A DNA stretch of 64,000 bases from contig OZ025239.1 in assembly GCA_964019155.1 (NCBI GenBank), positions 114,076,520 through 114,140,519 on the forward strand, read 5' to 3'. The notes beneath the pieces are model-generated. The model searched no databases, was not told the DNA's origin, and saw only the letters and a list, made by a program, of their open reading frames with translations. The translations under genes and the position numbers were made by a program. Origin of the DNA: Osedax fenrisi (Eukaryota; Annelida; Polychaeta; Sabellida; Siboglinidae). Numbering within the stretch: the first letter of the stretch is position 1; each line of letters starts with the position of its first letter. Positions 37,813 to 50,973 of this stretch are shown piece by piece.

Positions 37813-39526
37813 TTATAACTTACAGTAGCCATAAGTTAAAACTTAGCGTTTTTTTATGTACAAAAACGTCATCAAAGTTCATGGATGTGATGAGAGGATT
37901 CCACCAAAATATGAAATAACAAAAACAAGTTTACAATTGAATAATGTAATACAGTCACGTACTAGTGTAGTAGTGAACTACTGTAGTGTGTACTATAGTA
38001 TGTACACTACTATAGTAGTATACCACTAATACCTACATGTATTAGTATGGTATACCATAATCTATAGATTACGTAAGTTATCTAGTGTTAGTAGGCGCAT
38101 GTAAACCTCTTTTTAAATATATTATTAAGTTGTTCTTCAAGAATATGGTAACAAAAGAGTTAGTCTTGAGGGTTAGTTAGGGAGTTAGTCCTAAGGGTTG
38201 GGTTTGGAAGTTAGTGCGATGCTAACAGGTTATCACGTGATAGAATGTTAACATCGTACGAGAAATTGAGAGGTAACTATTTTCTAACAAATATTTGGCA
38301 ATTTAATTTATAGTATATTAAAAAAATAATCATGAAGTTATTACTAAGTATATTGGTATATATATATTATATATATAATATATTATATTATATATATATA
38401 TAATCTTAAATCAGCAATTAATTAGTAAATAATATTATATCACTAATGAAAATATATTATACTCTAAAGAGTAAATATAGTATACTCTTTATATACATCT
38501 CAAAGGAATGTAAATCTAAATATGAACATATGAAATATATATTAGGCTAGGTATATATCTAAATGTATAAATTGTCTTATGAATATACCTGTATTTAATA
38601 TCACTAATTATATATTATAGAGAAGCTTCTAGAAACTTAAACTGATTAAAGAATTGTCTATGAAATAGTAGTCTGGAAATAGTGTCTTTAGGATAAAGAT
38701 ACAATAAAAAATTGACACTGAATACATTTCTGTAGAGAGAAAATCGATTAATATAAATATTTAATTATAATTATATAATTTTTATTTTTAATTAATTAAT
38801 TCATAAGTTATAATAATTATTATATTCAGTGATTTTAATTTAACCTACTTTATGATTTCTATTTATAAAAAAAATTATATATCTATTTTATAAAAATTAA
38901 TTTATATAATATATAATTTATATAACTTATCTAACAGTTCATATACATATATTACCAACATTATTTATATTAATAGTTATAAATGATGTTTTATAATACA
39001 TACTATTAAAAATAAACAGTAATTATAATATAATCAACATATTTTACTGAACTTTTAGACAGTTATAACTGTATATATATTTCTCAGTATTTCTCAGTAT
39101 TTCAATTTGGTGAATATTACTCTATTTACTCCGTAACTATTTTATCATTTAAGATAAATTATTGAAATGTGCAGTATATATATAGATGTATGTGTATATG
39201 TATATTTAGATTATACGCAATACTCATAGATACCTACTTTGTTTAATAATATAGATTAATAATTAATACGTGTTATCATGTTTCTATCATTATATTCACT
39301 TTAAAAAATGCATATATTTAATTACTTTTATTTTTAAAATAATATATATTTTATAAATAAATGACTGTACCTTAAAGAATGATGTACTATTAGTATAGCT
39401 GTACACTTATGTAAAAATAATTAAAATCTTTAAAGTTGGAGAGTTTAAAAAAAGTTTTTTTTCATATATATATTCATGAATAACGTGAAGGCGATCCCAT
39501 AATATACATATAATATACATATAATA

Positions 39527-39572
<46 letters not shown>

Positions 39573-40250
39573 ATTGAATAGTTATTACTAGAATGAGACT
39601 ATATACCGGTCCCAAAGTATGCTTAAGCAGGCCATAAGTACGAGCACCTTAATAATACTGTAAGTGTATACTTTTTTAATAGATGTTCATTAGTTGTTTA
39701 TTAGTTAGGTTTTATTATATTTTCAACGTATCGATGATATTTTAGAGTCCATAGTGCTAGTAGAATTAAATTTAAAACCTAAATTTGCTACCGTATACGC
39801 TATATATACAATAAACTCAGTAAAGATTAAACTATAGTTTAGTACTATAGTACTACAATAGTACAACTACAACTATGAAGGAACTTGTGCTTTATTGTGG
39901 CGTGTGATGTATACAGTTGTGTTGGTATTTCATTACATTGTTGCTGAAGTATGTATCAAGTTAATACTATTAAGTTAATATTATTAGTCCAGAAATACAT
40001 TGTTCTCGAACTACTTAATAACTACTTAATAAGCACCGCAAGATTCGATCACACGAGCGCATGCCTTTAGATGATCACACGAGAACATCGAGAATGTACA
40101 AGTATACCGATGTTTGGCTACTAATTTAATTAAACCCTAAGGGGGAAGCACTTACGGATTATTGATCTGTATATATGTACGTATATATATATCCATATAT
40201 GGACATCTAATGCCGTTTATATTAGTAATGGTTGTGAGAATTACTTTAGA
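37813..40250. other. AT-rich spacer with palindrome cluster
   Basis: Dense short palindromes at 37960-38065 (for example TACTATAGTAGTA, GGTATACC, ATCTATAGAT). TATCACGTGATA lies at about 38230-38241 and TA/TAA palindromic runs at 38350-38402. TA arrays lie at 39536-39567. I see no exon or element in 38300-39480. Confidence 0.45.
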
Positions 40251-40530
40251 AGATGCATATATCAAGATGCAAATATGAAGATGCATATATGAAGATGCAT
40301 ATATGAAGATGCATGTATTAAGATGCATATATCAAGATGCATATATCAAGATGCATATATCAAGATGCATATATCGAGATGCAAATATGAAGATGCAAAT
40401 ATGAAGATGCATATATGAAGATGCATATATTAAGATGCATATATTAAGATGCATATACGAAGATGCATATATGAAGATGCATATATTAAGATGCATATAT
40501 CAAGATGCATATATCAATATGTATATATTA
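40251..40530. repeat. 14 bp minisatellite, AAGATGCATATATS
   Basis: About 20 tandem copies of AAGATGCATATATG / AAGATGCATATATC / AAGATGCATATATT. The ATGCAT palindrome is kept in most units. Confidence 0.95.
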
Positions 40531-40592
40531 AAACACTATAGTGGTAGTATATACTTGACAGGCGTCGGCGTAGTTTAGAACATATTGATTTA

Positions 40593-40911
40593 GGGTGCAT
40601 TTTTTGTAACGTACCACAGTACCACAGTATAAAGTTAGCAAGCGTTTTTCTTATCGTACCATAGTACCACAATCCCACCTGTATGCTTATATATATAAAC
40701 TCAAGTGCGACTGTGGGGCTGTGGTATGTTAGAAAAAACGCACCGACGTACCACAGCCCCACCTGTATTCTTATACATGTAAATTCAAATGGTACTGTGG
40801 TACTGTGGTACTGTGGGATAGGACGTCGAAAAGTTAGTACCACAGTCCCAGTTGAGTTTACATGTATAAGCATACATGTGGTGCTGTGGTAAGTTACAAA
40901 AAACGCACCCC
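40593..40911. mobile_element. 319 bp MITE built of inverted TACCACAG modules
   Basis: Ends GGGTGCATTTTTTGTAACGT (left) and GTTACAAAAAACGCACCCC (right) are inverted repeats, with TA just outside both. Inside, a module of CCACAG-CCCCACCTGTAT-CTTATA-ATGTAAA-TCAA recurs about three times in alternating orientation. The whole element could therefore fold into a cruciform with side arms. Frames across it (minus 40514-41179, plus 40683-40892) are incidental. Confidence 0.8.
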
Positions 40912-41697
40912 TATAGGGTAGTGGTAATATAAGATGTATACTTTGAGAAAAGTAGAGATTCGAGGACGACCGCTCGAAGTACGCCGAAACGTGGGCAGTA
41001 TTCGCGTGTGGATAATAGGTTGGCATTAGCTGAACATATTCATTTGTAATAAAGTACGTCATTGATTTAATTACATTCACATTGATTTCTATATAGTATA
41101 GTTTAATGCATAACGGGGGGGGGGTGGTTGATAGTATCACAAGCTGAAGAGAGGGCGAGTGTAATATCAATGTACACATTTATTTCTTTTATTTTTTGTT
41201 TTGAAGAAATTACAATAAATATAATACATTATTTATTTTATTTTTTGTTCGTAAAATTGTACAATCGTAAAATTGTTGTAATTGTTTGTATGCATTAATC
41301 AATAGATAATATTATAGATGATATTATTGATGTCTGACTAATTATTTATGATGAAAGTATTTATTGTCAAGGTTTTTTTAGTAGCACACTTTGTATATAC
41401 AATAAAAGTATATTCTATAGGTTTTGAAAGAAATGGTATGTTTGAAAAGATCTGTAGTTTGAAGGTTCACTTGAGTTTAACTACATAAATGTTACATACA
41501 GTTCTTACCATCTTTCTAGATATTCTTTTTGTTATGTTTTATTCAGTTTTATTCAGTTTTACTTCATTTTACTTCATTTTTTTCTTCTTTTATACTAATA
41601 CATCTATATTTTTGTTTAGTGTATTATTTTATAGTACTTATTATTTATTTTAGTTATTTATTTATAAATAATTAAATGATGATTACATAATTTTATG
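40912..41697. other. Spacer with T-rich segment
   Basis: A nine-G run sits near 41115. The T-rich part (41170-41640) may be LINE 3' UTR belonging to the next feature. No gene recognised. Confidence 0.35.
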
Positions 41698-41902
41698 GCA
41701 AGTTCAAACAATTTATATTATTTTCTATTTTATTCATTGTATTGTATCTATGTAAACAGGAAGTCATCTAATATTTTATAATATTTTATTTATTTAGTTT
41801 TTTTTTGAACTTGCTTTAAAATTAAGGGTAATTGTCTCGATAAGCTTTAGCTTCTACAAAAACCCTGGTGCAAACCTAAATCTGATAATAATAATAATAT
41901 GT
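41698..41902 (+). mobile_element. LINE 3'-end structured segment, copy 2
   Basis: Arms GCAAGTTCAA (41698-41707) and TTGAACTTGC (41805-41814) enclose GTAAACAGGAAGTCA. Then GGGTAATTGT (41826-41835), a 20 nt loop with AAGCTTTAGCTT, and a decayed 3' stem arm (ACAAAAACCC). AAATCTGAT and (AAT)n close it. Organisation equals copy 1 at 25.6-25.8 kb. Confidence 0.7.
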
Positions 41903-41924
41903 ATACCTGACATCATTTCCCCAA

Positions 41925-41978
41925 TATATATATATATATATATATTGGTTGTAATTGAATAAGTTAGCATGGTAGGAA

Positions 41979-42035
<57 letters not shown>
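41925..42035. repeat. (TA)n microsatellites
   Basis: TA runs at about 41925-41945 and 41983-42032. Confidence 0.9.
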
Positions 42036-42039
42036 TATA

Positions 42040-42210
42040 TGTCATCATTATAATGTCTTTTTTTAAAATGTATTATTATTCGTGTATTTATTTATTTATT
42101 TGTTTTATTATTTCAATTTGACGCATATATGCGTCATTATATATAAACGTCTATCATTTTCATTGAGTCAATAAACCTTTATATTATTATATTATTTATT
42201 ATTATTAATG
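42040..42210 (+). mobile_element. Probable LINE/SINE 3' tail
   Basis: T-rich sequence is followed by an 18 bp perfect palindrome TGACGCATATATGCGTCA (42119-42136), GAGTCAATAAACCTTTATAT and an ATT-rich tail. This is the layout of a retrotransposon 3' end, but no coding part is attached. Confidence 0.35.
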
Positions 42211-42400
42211 TATGTCAATACATTTATTAATAAGATCTCGGTATGTTAGTGGCAACTAAATGTAGATATGTATTAATGATAGTGTTATTTAATAAGTTCT
42301 GTAATAACCTCGGATGTTATACGTGGAATATCAGGCGATATACGTGTGGCTATAATATATACTATAGCCATATATATTTAGTAAGTTAACTAGAAATGTA

Positions 42401-42693
42401 CACTGTTAAAAATAAGTGTATAACATTATGAATTATATGGTATAACATATGGAAATACGAGTTATACCATACACTTACGTTAAATGGTATAAGATCACAT
42501 ATTATATGGTATAACATTTGTTTTTTTTTAGTTATACCATATAGCTATAAGCTAGCTTAATTTAAATGGTATAAGATCACAAATTATATAGTATAACATT
42601 TGTTTTTTTTAGTTATACCGTAAATGGTATACCAGGACGCCACGGGGTTATACCATTTTGTAATCAATGTTATACCATTTATTTCTAACAGTG
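42401..42693. mobile_element. 293 bp MITE with repeated ATGGTATAAC boxes
   Basis: Ends CACTGTTAAAAATAAGTG (left) and ATTTATTTCTAACAGTG (right) are inverted repeats. TA flanks both sides (42399-42400, 42694-42695). Inside, ATGGTATAA and its reverse GTTATACCAT occur about ten times, and a block of about 65 bp (AATGGTATAAGATCACA...TTTTTTTAGTTATACC) is tandemly duplicated. There is no frame. The TA duplication suggests Tc1-mariner-type mobilisation. Confidence 0.82.
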
Positions 42694-43109
42694 TATATAG
42701 TTTATTCAATCGTATAATACTCCTAAATAGAAACCGAAATATAACTCGAGTAATGTGTTGTTATACATCGATTTAATTCATTTTTAATATCACATTTAAT
42801 GAGTACAGTTACTTTTTTTTGCGAGATAGTGAAATAAAGGTGAGTATAGTAGCTTCTTATCTTATTTATATTTAAATATGATATGTAATAGTATACCGTA
42901 TACAGTATGTCACATAGTATACTTTCAAGGACATGTCCTTGATAGTATGTTACATTGTTACACTATTGACTCGTATGTCAATATCATTACCATTATAGCG
43001 TTAACGTATTATTGTGTATTAGATAATAAATATATATATATATATATATTATTTGTATCTTTGTATGAATATTTCAATTAATAGTATATTATTTGTTCTC
43101 GAAATAAGT
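42694..43109. other. AT-rich spacer
   Basis: No gene recognised. A TA run lies at 43029-43048. Confidence 0.35.
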
Positions 43110-43235
43110 GTGAATGTGCAGGTATGAATGTGCGCGTGTATGTGCGTGTGTATGTGCGTGTGTATGTGCGCGTGTATGTGCGTGTGTATGTGCGTGTGTA
43201 TGTGCGCGTGTGTATACGCACACCTATACGTGCGT
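43110..43235. repeat. (GTGTATGTGC)n alternating purine-pyrimidine repeat
   Basis: Ten to twelve TGTATGTGCG units, alternating purine and pyrimidine throughout, so Z-DNA-prone. His-Ile-His-Thr frames here are artefacts. Confidence 0.9.
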
Positions 43236-43500
43236 ATGTAGGTGCGTGTTACTCGATGATAAGACATCGATGTGTCAGTCGTACGAAAGTGCTAATACGT
43301 GTCCTTTAGGCTACAGGTGGCGACACCTATAGGTGGCCTGGTCACGTGTGTATGTATGTTGTCACGTGAGCGGTGTGTCACGTGTGAGTTAGTGTGACGT
43401 CACAGTGGCGGCGGAACCCAATCTCCACGTTTCGTTATATCGCTATGGGCAGAAGTTAGGCATTGTTACAAAGATCGCGTAGTAATCATTGATGTTGCGT
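43236..43500. promoter_or_regulatory. CACGTG/CRE cluster
   Basis: CACGTG occurs at about 43343, 43363 and 43380, followed by TGACGTCA (43395-43402) and GTGGCGGCGG. The spacing suggests a regulatory patch, but no gene is seen nearby. Confidence 0.3.
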
Positions 43501-43640
43501 TCATTATCGACATAATTACTATTGTTATCTCTGTTGTCTTTGTTATCGATTTTATCTTTGTTATCTCTGTTATCTTTTTATCTTTGTTATCTCTGTTATC
43601 TCTGCTATCTCTGTTATCTATGGTATCTCTATTATCTCTG
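43501..43640. repeat. TTATCTCTG-type tandem repeat
   Basis: Nine to ten bp units (GTTATCTCT / GTTATCTTT) repeat about twelve times. Confidence 0.8.
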
Positions 43641-44272
43641 CAATTTATTTATTATTGAATTTATGTTTTAATAGTAATATTAAATTTAAATTTAAACTTT
43701 ATAGTAATTATATTAAAATAGTATATATTATTATTTAATATTTATTTATTAATCAGTATGTATATAATCAACTGGAATCATGAATCCTAAATCTATATCA
43801 ATGATAAACAAACAACGGATCTATTTTGATTGGATATTATAAATCACATGGGGTCGGTATTAGCGTAATTTAGGGGGTCGGTAATAGGAAAATAATATGG
43901 GTTGCTATTATTAAGATATATTGTTAATAGTTAATAGTTATTCAAATTAAATTATTTTTATAAAAGTTATACATTTTATTGATCTACAGTATTATGTGCA
44001 GTATTAAGTTTTCTTTTAATTAATAAAGTATTTATAATGATTTAAAAAAAGTTATTATTCAAATATTTAAAAAGTAAAAACAGAATATTTCATTTCATCA
44101 AATAACAATTGTAGGATTGAATATTTTTTAAAACAAAATACTTATTCATATTTACCATTACATTACTAATAGTTCACGTATATGTATAATTTTTTGATAT
44201 ATCTTATAACTACTGAGATACGAGAGGGGGTCGGTAATAGGAAGGGGTCGGTAATCGGAGAATTTCACCTAT
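43641..44272. mobile_element. Family A G-box transposon, copy 3 (inverted, partial)
   Basis: Shares TTATTGAATTTATGTTTTAA, GATATTATAAATCACATGGG, GGGGTCGGTATTAGCG, GGGGGTCGGTAATAGGAAAA, TTTATTGATCTACAGTATTA and AACAATTGTAGGATTGAATA with copies 1 and 2. The right end has the doubled box GGGGGTCGGTAATAGGAAGG + GGTCGGTAATCGGAGAATTT. The left end is truncated at about 43641. Confidence 0.72.
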
Positions 44273-44606
44273 ATATATAAATTAATAAAAAATAATAAAA
44301 CACAATGTTCATACACATAAGTTATCATCCTATTTCAATCCATTATATTAAAGTAAATAATAAAATAAGTTAATAAAATAATTGTATAATATTAAAATGT
44401 ATTAAAATATATATTAGTAAAATATGTAACTTTATAAAATTGTAATATTGAGAAATTGTTAATAAAAATAGTCAATTATTATAAATATGTGTAAAATAAA
44501 AATATCTAAAAGTATGTTATAAAATTAAAACTACTAAAAAACTACTAAAAATTAATCATCTTACAATAAGACGTGCAATGGTACCACATTCTTGTCAAAT
44601 TACAGG
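44273..44606. other. AT-rich spacer
   Basis: No feature recognised. Confidence 0.3.
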
Positions 44607-47600
44607 TGACTAATAATAATACCAATAATAATTTTTAAAAATATTTAAAACAATAAACGAAATAAGATGAAAAACAAATATAAATATTAAAAAAATAAAT
44701 ATTAAAAAATATAAAAAACTAATATTTACTTATAAATAAATATTTTAATGTTTTTTTTAGAATAAATACATTATTAATATTATTTTTTCGTAAAAGATTA
44801 TTAAACATTAATTCATTATATAACTTTGGTCCTTTACAAAATATTGTATTTTTTAATTTATTTGATTTCATAAGTGGTAGGATAAATCTATTTTTTAGTT
44901 TATTTAACTAAAATATGAGTTATAATCTAATTTATATATATTATTTAAGAAATTATAGATTAAGAATTTGTTTCTATATATAATTAGATCTTCAAATTTT
45001 AAAATATTATTTTTTTTAAAAAAAGGACCAGTATTTGTTAGATGTATTAATGGTAATTTTGATTTATCTATTATTTGTTTATTAATAATTCTTATACATT
45101 TTTTCTGTAACATAATTAATTTTGTAATATTTGATTAATAAGTATTTGACCATACTTCAATCCCATATGATAAATTAGATACATTTTTGAAAATAAATTT
45201 TTGTTTTTTCGATATTAAGCTTATTTATATATAAATTTTTTTTAACTTATCCATGTAATATTGAAAATAATATGTTAATAATGTATCAATTTCAGCAAAT
45301 ATAGTTATAGACGTATCATCTGCATATAAATTGATATTAATATTATTTACTTTTTCATTATTACAAATATTGGATATGTCATTTATAAAGATAATAAATA
45401 GTAGAGGTCCCAGAATAGATCCTTGTGGCACTCCATATCTAATAATCTTTATAGATGATAGAGTATTATCAATTCGTGTTATAATATTTCTATTTTCGAG
45501 ATAACTTTTAATAAATAAATTTGTATCACCTCTAATACCTATACATTCTAATTTAGCAAGTTAAATATCATGATCAACTACATCAAATGCTTTCTTGAGA
45601 TCTAAGAATAATGTAGCTACTTTTTTTTTAATAATGATAAGGTTGTATTTATCTAGGAACAAAACCATATTGATTTTTGTTGATAATATTATGCTTACAT
45701 ATATATTTTGATAATCTATTACAAATAATGTTTTCAAAAATTTTAGATATTTGTGGTTATAATGAAATTGGCCTGTAATTGGATATTTGTTGTTTATCAT
45801 TAGTTTTATATAAAGGTTTAATAATTGCAATTTTCATATTGTCAGGAAATGTATTTGTTTGGATACTTAAATTAAATATCTTTTTTAATGGTTCTAAAAT
45901 ATAATGAATACTATCTTTTATTAAGTTCATGTCATGATTATAAATATTTAATGATCATTTTGATTTAATATGCGTAGTCACTTTAATTATTTCATCATTG
46001 TCAATGGTAAAAAATAAAAACTATTACAATTATTAGATACAAATTCTTTAAAATAATTTTTATTTATATTATTAATTGAATTATTTATTTTACTTCCAGT
46101 GCTCGAAAAATACTCATTAAATGCATTACATTGTTCCTACATGTCATTCATTTTAATATTATTATCTATAAAAGTATTTGGATAATCCGAGTCTGAAAGT
46201 TTTATTATTTTATTTATGATTTTCCAATTTTCTTCTTGTGTATTTGCAGTAAAAAGATTTTTATAGTAATTATTTTTTTAAATTTTAATATTTTTATTAA
46301 TTTAATTTTTTAATTTTGTATATTTACTAAATAGACAAGGACAATTGTTTATTTTTTATTTTGTGTATAATTTATTTTTCTTTTTATTGCATTTTTTAAT
46401 TTATTATTGAGCTATGGATTAAAATTGTGATTCAATTTAATTCTTTTTTTAACAAAATGACAGTGCTTATTAATACTATTAGTTAATATATCAATAAATG
46501 TATTGTATAGTTTTCAATAATTCTGATTATTTAAAATGGTATTCCAATTTATTGTACCTAGTTCTAGTTTTAGATTATGTAAATTTAATTCATTAATATT
46601 TCGTGAATATGTATATTGAGCCTCTCATTTAACAAATATATTATAATTAAAAATACAAAATATTAATGAATGATCACTAATACCTCGTATTTCATTAGAA
46701 CAATTTGTTAAAATATTGTCTAAACTTGATTGTGAATTTTGGGTTATTCTTGTAGGCTTATCAATTATATTGGATATACCTAATTGGATCAATATATTTT
46801 TTAACAAGTTAGATAATACAATATTATTTAATAAATTAATATTATAATCAACACAAATATACATTTCTCTATTTATATATTTATGAAATAGGTTAAACAA
46901 TAAATTAATAAAATCATTTCCATTATAATCAGGTGATCTGTAAACAGATGATATAATTTTGAAATCATTAGAATTAATAACTATTTTAATTGATATAATA
47001 TCAATATAATCCATTATATAACATGAGAGGTATTTAATGATGCAATATTATATCAGCTTACTAACTAATATAAGTACACCTCCGCCTCTCTTTTTATTGG
47101 ATAATATTCTATTTTTTATAAAAAATATTATAATTAGGGAAATATATGTGGGTAATCTTTATCAGTAAGCCATGTGTCAGTTAATATAATAATATCAGGT
47201 TTATGGGTCAAGTTATTGATAAATATTAATAATTTATTTATATTTTTATTAAAACTTCGTATATATACTAAATATATTTAATAATATCATTGATAGGTGT
47301 GTATCTTTATAATGTATTTCATTATATTCATCTATATTTAAAAGATTCATTTATATTTATAATATTGTGTTATTATATTATAGATTTTTGTATCTGTATT
47401 ATTATATATTAATTTAAATTCATTGTTTATAAATTGACATTTACAAATAGTATCTAATATACATTTAGCTTTAGCTATTTTAAAATATTCTCTCTTTTGA
47501 ATAAGCTGTTAGGTTAAATATATTGTATTCAATAGATAATCCTATTTTATTTTAAAAAAAATTAATTTATATGCATTTCTGATTAATATTGATTTTGATT

Positions 47601-48070
47601 CTTTAGAATCAAGTACAATTTTCATCGGTCTATTTTTAGATAAATGTGTTATATCATTTTTATTAAATTTACCAATTCTATGGAATTTATTTATTTTTAT
47701 ATTTTTATTTTTATCAGATACTATATCTATAATATTTGCTATTGATTGAAATTCAGAATTTTCTTTAGAATGTGTGTCATTGAATATCTGTTATTTTAAA
47801 TTATAAAGAATAATAGTTTTTTTTTATACAATTTACATTATTGGTTTCAGATATATTTTTATTGACTGATTTAATTATTGTATTTTTAATAGTTTTTTCT
47901 AAGTGTATTTAATATATTTGCATATGATTCTGTATCATTACATTTATCATTATTCATATTTATACTATTTATTATAGATTTCAATTCTGTGATGTTATTT
48001 TTTAGATCATTTATTATTTTAGTATTTTCATCAATTACTGATTTTATATGTTCATCAAATAGTTTTTAAT
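44607..48070 (-). mobile_element. Decayed full-span LINE related to the 32-36 kb element
   Basis: Minus-strand order, from 48 kb down. ORF1 remnant: RIGKFNKNDI, RPMKIVLDSKESKSILI (about 47690-47590). Endonuclease: HKPDIIILTDTWLTD (about 47200-47150), a broken RGGGV, SSVYRSPDYNG, YINREMYICVDYNIN and SDHSLIF (46980-46640). RT: VATLFLDLKKAFDVVDHDI (45620-45565), PQGSILGPLLFIIFINDIS (45430-45375), NLYADDTSI (45330-45300). C-terminal: KKCIRIINK, FFKKNNILKFEDLI and a GPKLYNEL trace (about 44840-44815). It ends near an AAT run at 44607-44620. Many stops and frameshifts make it an old copy, and motif wording matches the intact element. Confidence 0.88.
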
Positions 48071-48528
48071 GTAATTTTTAATTGTGATATTTTATTTCGT
48101 ATTAATTTATAATATATAATGTATTAAATACTCAAATAAGCAAATTAAATAAATATATATATTATTTAATTCTACATGATAAATATATATAAATACTTAT
48201 AAGTATGTGTAATTAATATATATATATATATAAATACTGATAATAAATAATGTAAATAATATACACAGACAATGTTATATAATTTTTACATATAATATAC
48301 AATGTATTCACTATTTAATAAGCAAATTAAACACACATATATATATATATATTATAATAATACATGATAAATAATAAATATAAATATATATATATTTATA
48401 TATATATATAGATTATGTATTAATTTTTGATATCATATTTTCTATTAAATAAATTATTATTATTAATAATAAAATCTTAAAATGTAATGGTAAACAACTA
48501 CTGAAGTTTTACGTCCGTGCATGTGTAA

Positions 48529-48559
<31 letters not shown>

Positions 48560-48585
48560 AACACACACACACACACACCTGTATC

Positions 48586-48624
<39 letters not shown>

Positions 48625-49129
48625 CTATATTTAAATTATTTATCAAAGTTTGTTCTATATAATAAATAATAACATACATGGTTATAATGTAATTGATAAA
48701 ATACACCAAATACATCATAGATTAATCGATTAAAATATAAGATAACTACAAATACAAATATAAATACATATACATATCATCGATGTAAAGTTAATTATAT
48801 ATGCATTCTTTTTATCGATACGTTATCCCCGATATATACTCTACACAATTACAAATAAAACTATTATGTTATTATATAACTATCATGTAATTATATATAT
48901 ATATATATATATATATAATAGTTATAACTATTATGTTATTATATGAATATTATATTATTATATAACTATTATGTTATTATATGAATATTATATTATTATA
49001 TGACTATTATGTAAATAATGCATACGTAATGGTTGTATACATATATGTGACATTTAGATGCGACATTTTCAGGTACACATAATATTTGAATGAAATGCCT
49101 CGAATGAAATGTCAACCACGATTGCGATC
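48071..49129. other. AT-rich spacer with CA/TA repeats
   Basis: (CA)n at 48529-48578, a TA run at 48589-48620, and a 36 bp tandem repeat (AACTATTATGTTATTATATG core) at about 48921-49012. No gene recognised. Confidence 0.5.
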
Positions 49130-49207
49130 TATAATATGTGTTGCCAATGGCAACTTGCCATTCACAACTAATGGATACTGTATTCTGTATGCTGTATAGG
49201 CATCACA

Positions 49208-49244
<37 letters not shown>

Positions 49245-49600
49245 TATATTCCTAGAACATGTAATGAAGGGCCTCACATGCTTAGATAGAAATATCCGAC
49301 TGGATGATGAAATGGCAATTTACATCATGTACGTAGATGACACAAGTTTAGTATCGGCTGTTTTAAAAAAATTGAAAATAGCAACTTCAGAGCTATAAAA
49401 CGCTTGTCATAAATGGAGCCTATAGATCAATCCATTTAAATGTGCAGTTCTGACAACTGAAAAAATACATAAAAATCGGCAATAATATTGTCAAACCAGT
49501 TCAAGTTTCTGGGCAGGTCCACAACCGCCCAGATGATGTTCTGCATAGAATTTCGATGGCGTACACGGCTTTTGGCAGACTGAGATAAACACTATGGACT
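49130..49600 (+). mobile_element. RTE-like LINE RT fragment
   Basis: After a TA array the plus strand encodes LEHVMKGLTCLDRNIRLDDE, then YIMYVDDTSLVSAVLKKLKI (YVDD variant of the RT catalytic box) and ATSEL. Later frames give KIGNNIVKPVQ, HNRPDDVLHRISMAYTAFGR and LWTSRDF, the block after the RT core in RTE-like elements. Frameshifted and truncated on both sides. Confidence 0.75.
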
Positions 49601-49720
49601 TCCAGAGATTTTTTACATATATATATTTATTGTTTTGTTTTCGCCATTATTATACATTGTTGAGTTATATAACCTTTATACATTTACAGTATTCAATACA
49701 ACTAATCAATCAATTAAATA

Positions 49721-49762
<42 letters not shown>

Positions 49763-50218
49763 ATGATGTTTTACTTGATATTATTAGTCATTTCCCATAT
49801 GTCCATTATCCTATACATATCCTATACACTGCTGGCATTCAACTATACTGTTTTGTGTCCCATTCCTCTAATTTACTCCTAACCAGATAACTCCCAAGTA
49901 GGTAAGTGCACTTTAACTATTATATCGTGACCTATCTCGTACAACCTTCTTCCTAACTCTTCAACATTTTAACTCCTAAATATACCTTCTATTACCTCAT
50001 GTTGTTCACACATTTGTAATAGACAGTTACCCTATCACTCCAGATTCATATGACGTCATATAGGTATACCTAAAGTTTGGTGTTATGGATGCTAACAAAC
50101 CCCTCAATAGATTATAAATATAAATCAGTCAATATCTCAATTCTTCAAAATTCATCGCATAAAGAAGGACCTAACTCGTCCTTTTACCAATATCCTCATA
50201 AATGTGCTCGTCCTTTCT

Positions 50219-50259
<41 letters not shown>

Positions 50260-50286
50260 CTATTCCTCCCTTCTCTATAACCTTCC
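49601..50286 (+). mobile_element. Possible decayed CR1-like LINE segment left of the hAT insertion
   Basis: A weak RT-like trace, DIISHFPYVHYPIHILYTAG with IQLYCFVSH, resembles a mutated YADD-IQLYC block at about 49770-49865. Nothing else is certain. TA arrays at 49728-49760 and 50226-50258 interrupt it. TGACGTCA lies at 50051-50058. Confidence 0.35.
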
Positions 50287-50926
50287 CAGGGCCGGCTTAA
50301 GCAAAATATGGGCCCCGGGCAAAAAAAACGTATGGGCCCCATAAGAATTTCATAACATATTAAATGGGCCATTCTAAAATTAATTAATATCTATAACTCT
50401 TCAATGTATATATATATATATATATATATACTTATAAATTATGTATTATTATTATATGTGTGATCAAATTATGTAAAAATATTTATAATCTTTAACAAAT
50501 TTTGTTTTTTCATATCTATTTACATGTATCGTGTGAAGGAGTCCCACTCTCCTTCATGCTATGGATGTAAATAGATATTACGATACATACTTAAAATCAT
50601 TGCACTGTAATATTTTATAATATATAAATTAATTAATACAAATGATATAAGTATTGATTAAATGACATAATTAGTTAAAATGATATGAATACATATTTGT
50701 TTTACTAGCTTTCCTCTTCTAAATCAGTATTATTTATTCATTATCAATTTATTAATTAACTTTGATTCTAAAGATAATGTTACAGACTTGAAAGTATTTA
50801 ATGTGTCAGATAATTTCATAGAAAAGTATTTATAAGTTTAAGTTTAGAGAGGCTTCCCTCTCAAGTATAATTATTTACCATTACATATATTATGATGAAA
50901 ATGTCTACATTTGGATATATCTAGCT

Positions 50927-50973
<47 letters not shown>

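Noticed and set aside
40514..41179. 221-codon minus-strand frame
   Set aside because: It spans a MITE made of inverted modules, and repeated peptide blocks follow the modules. No domain is recognisable.
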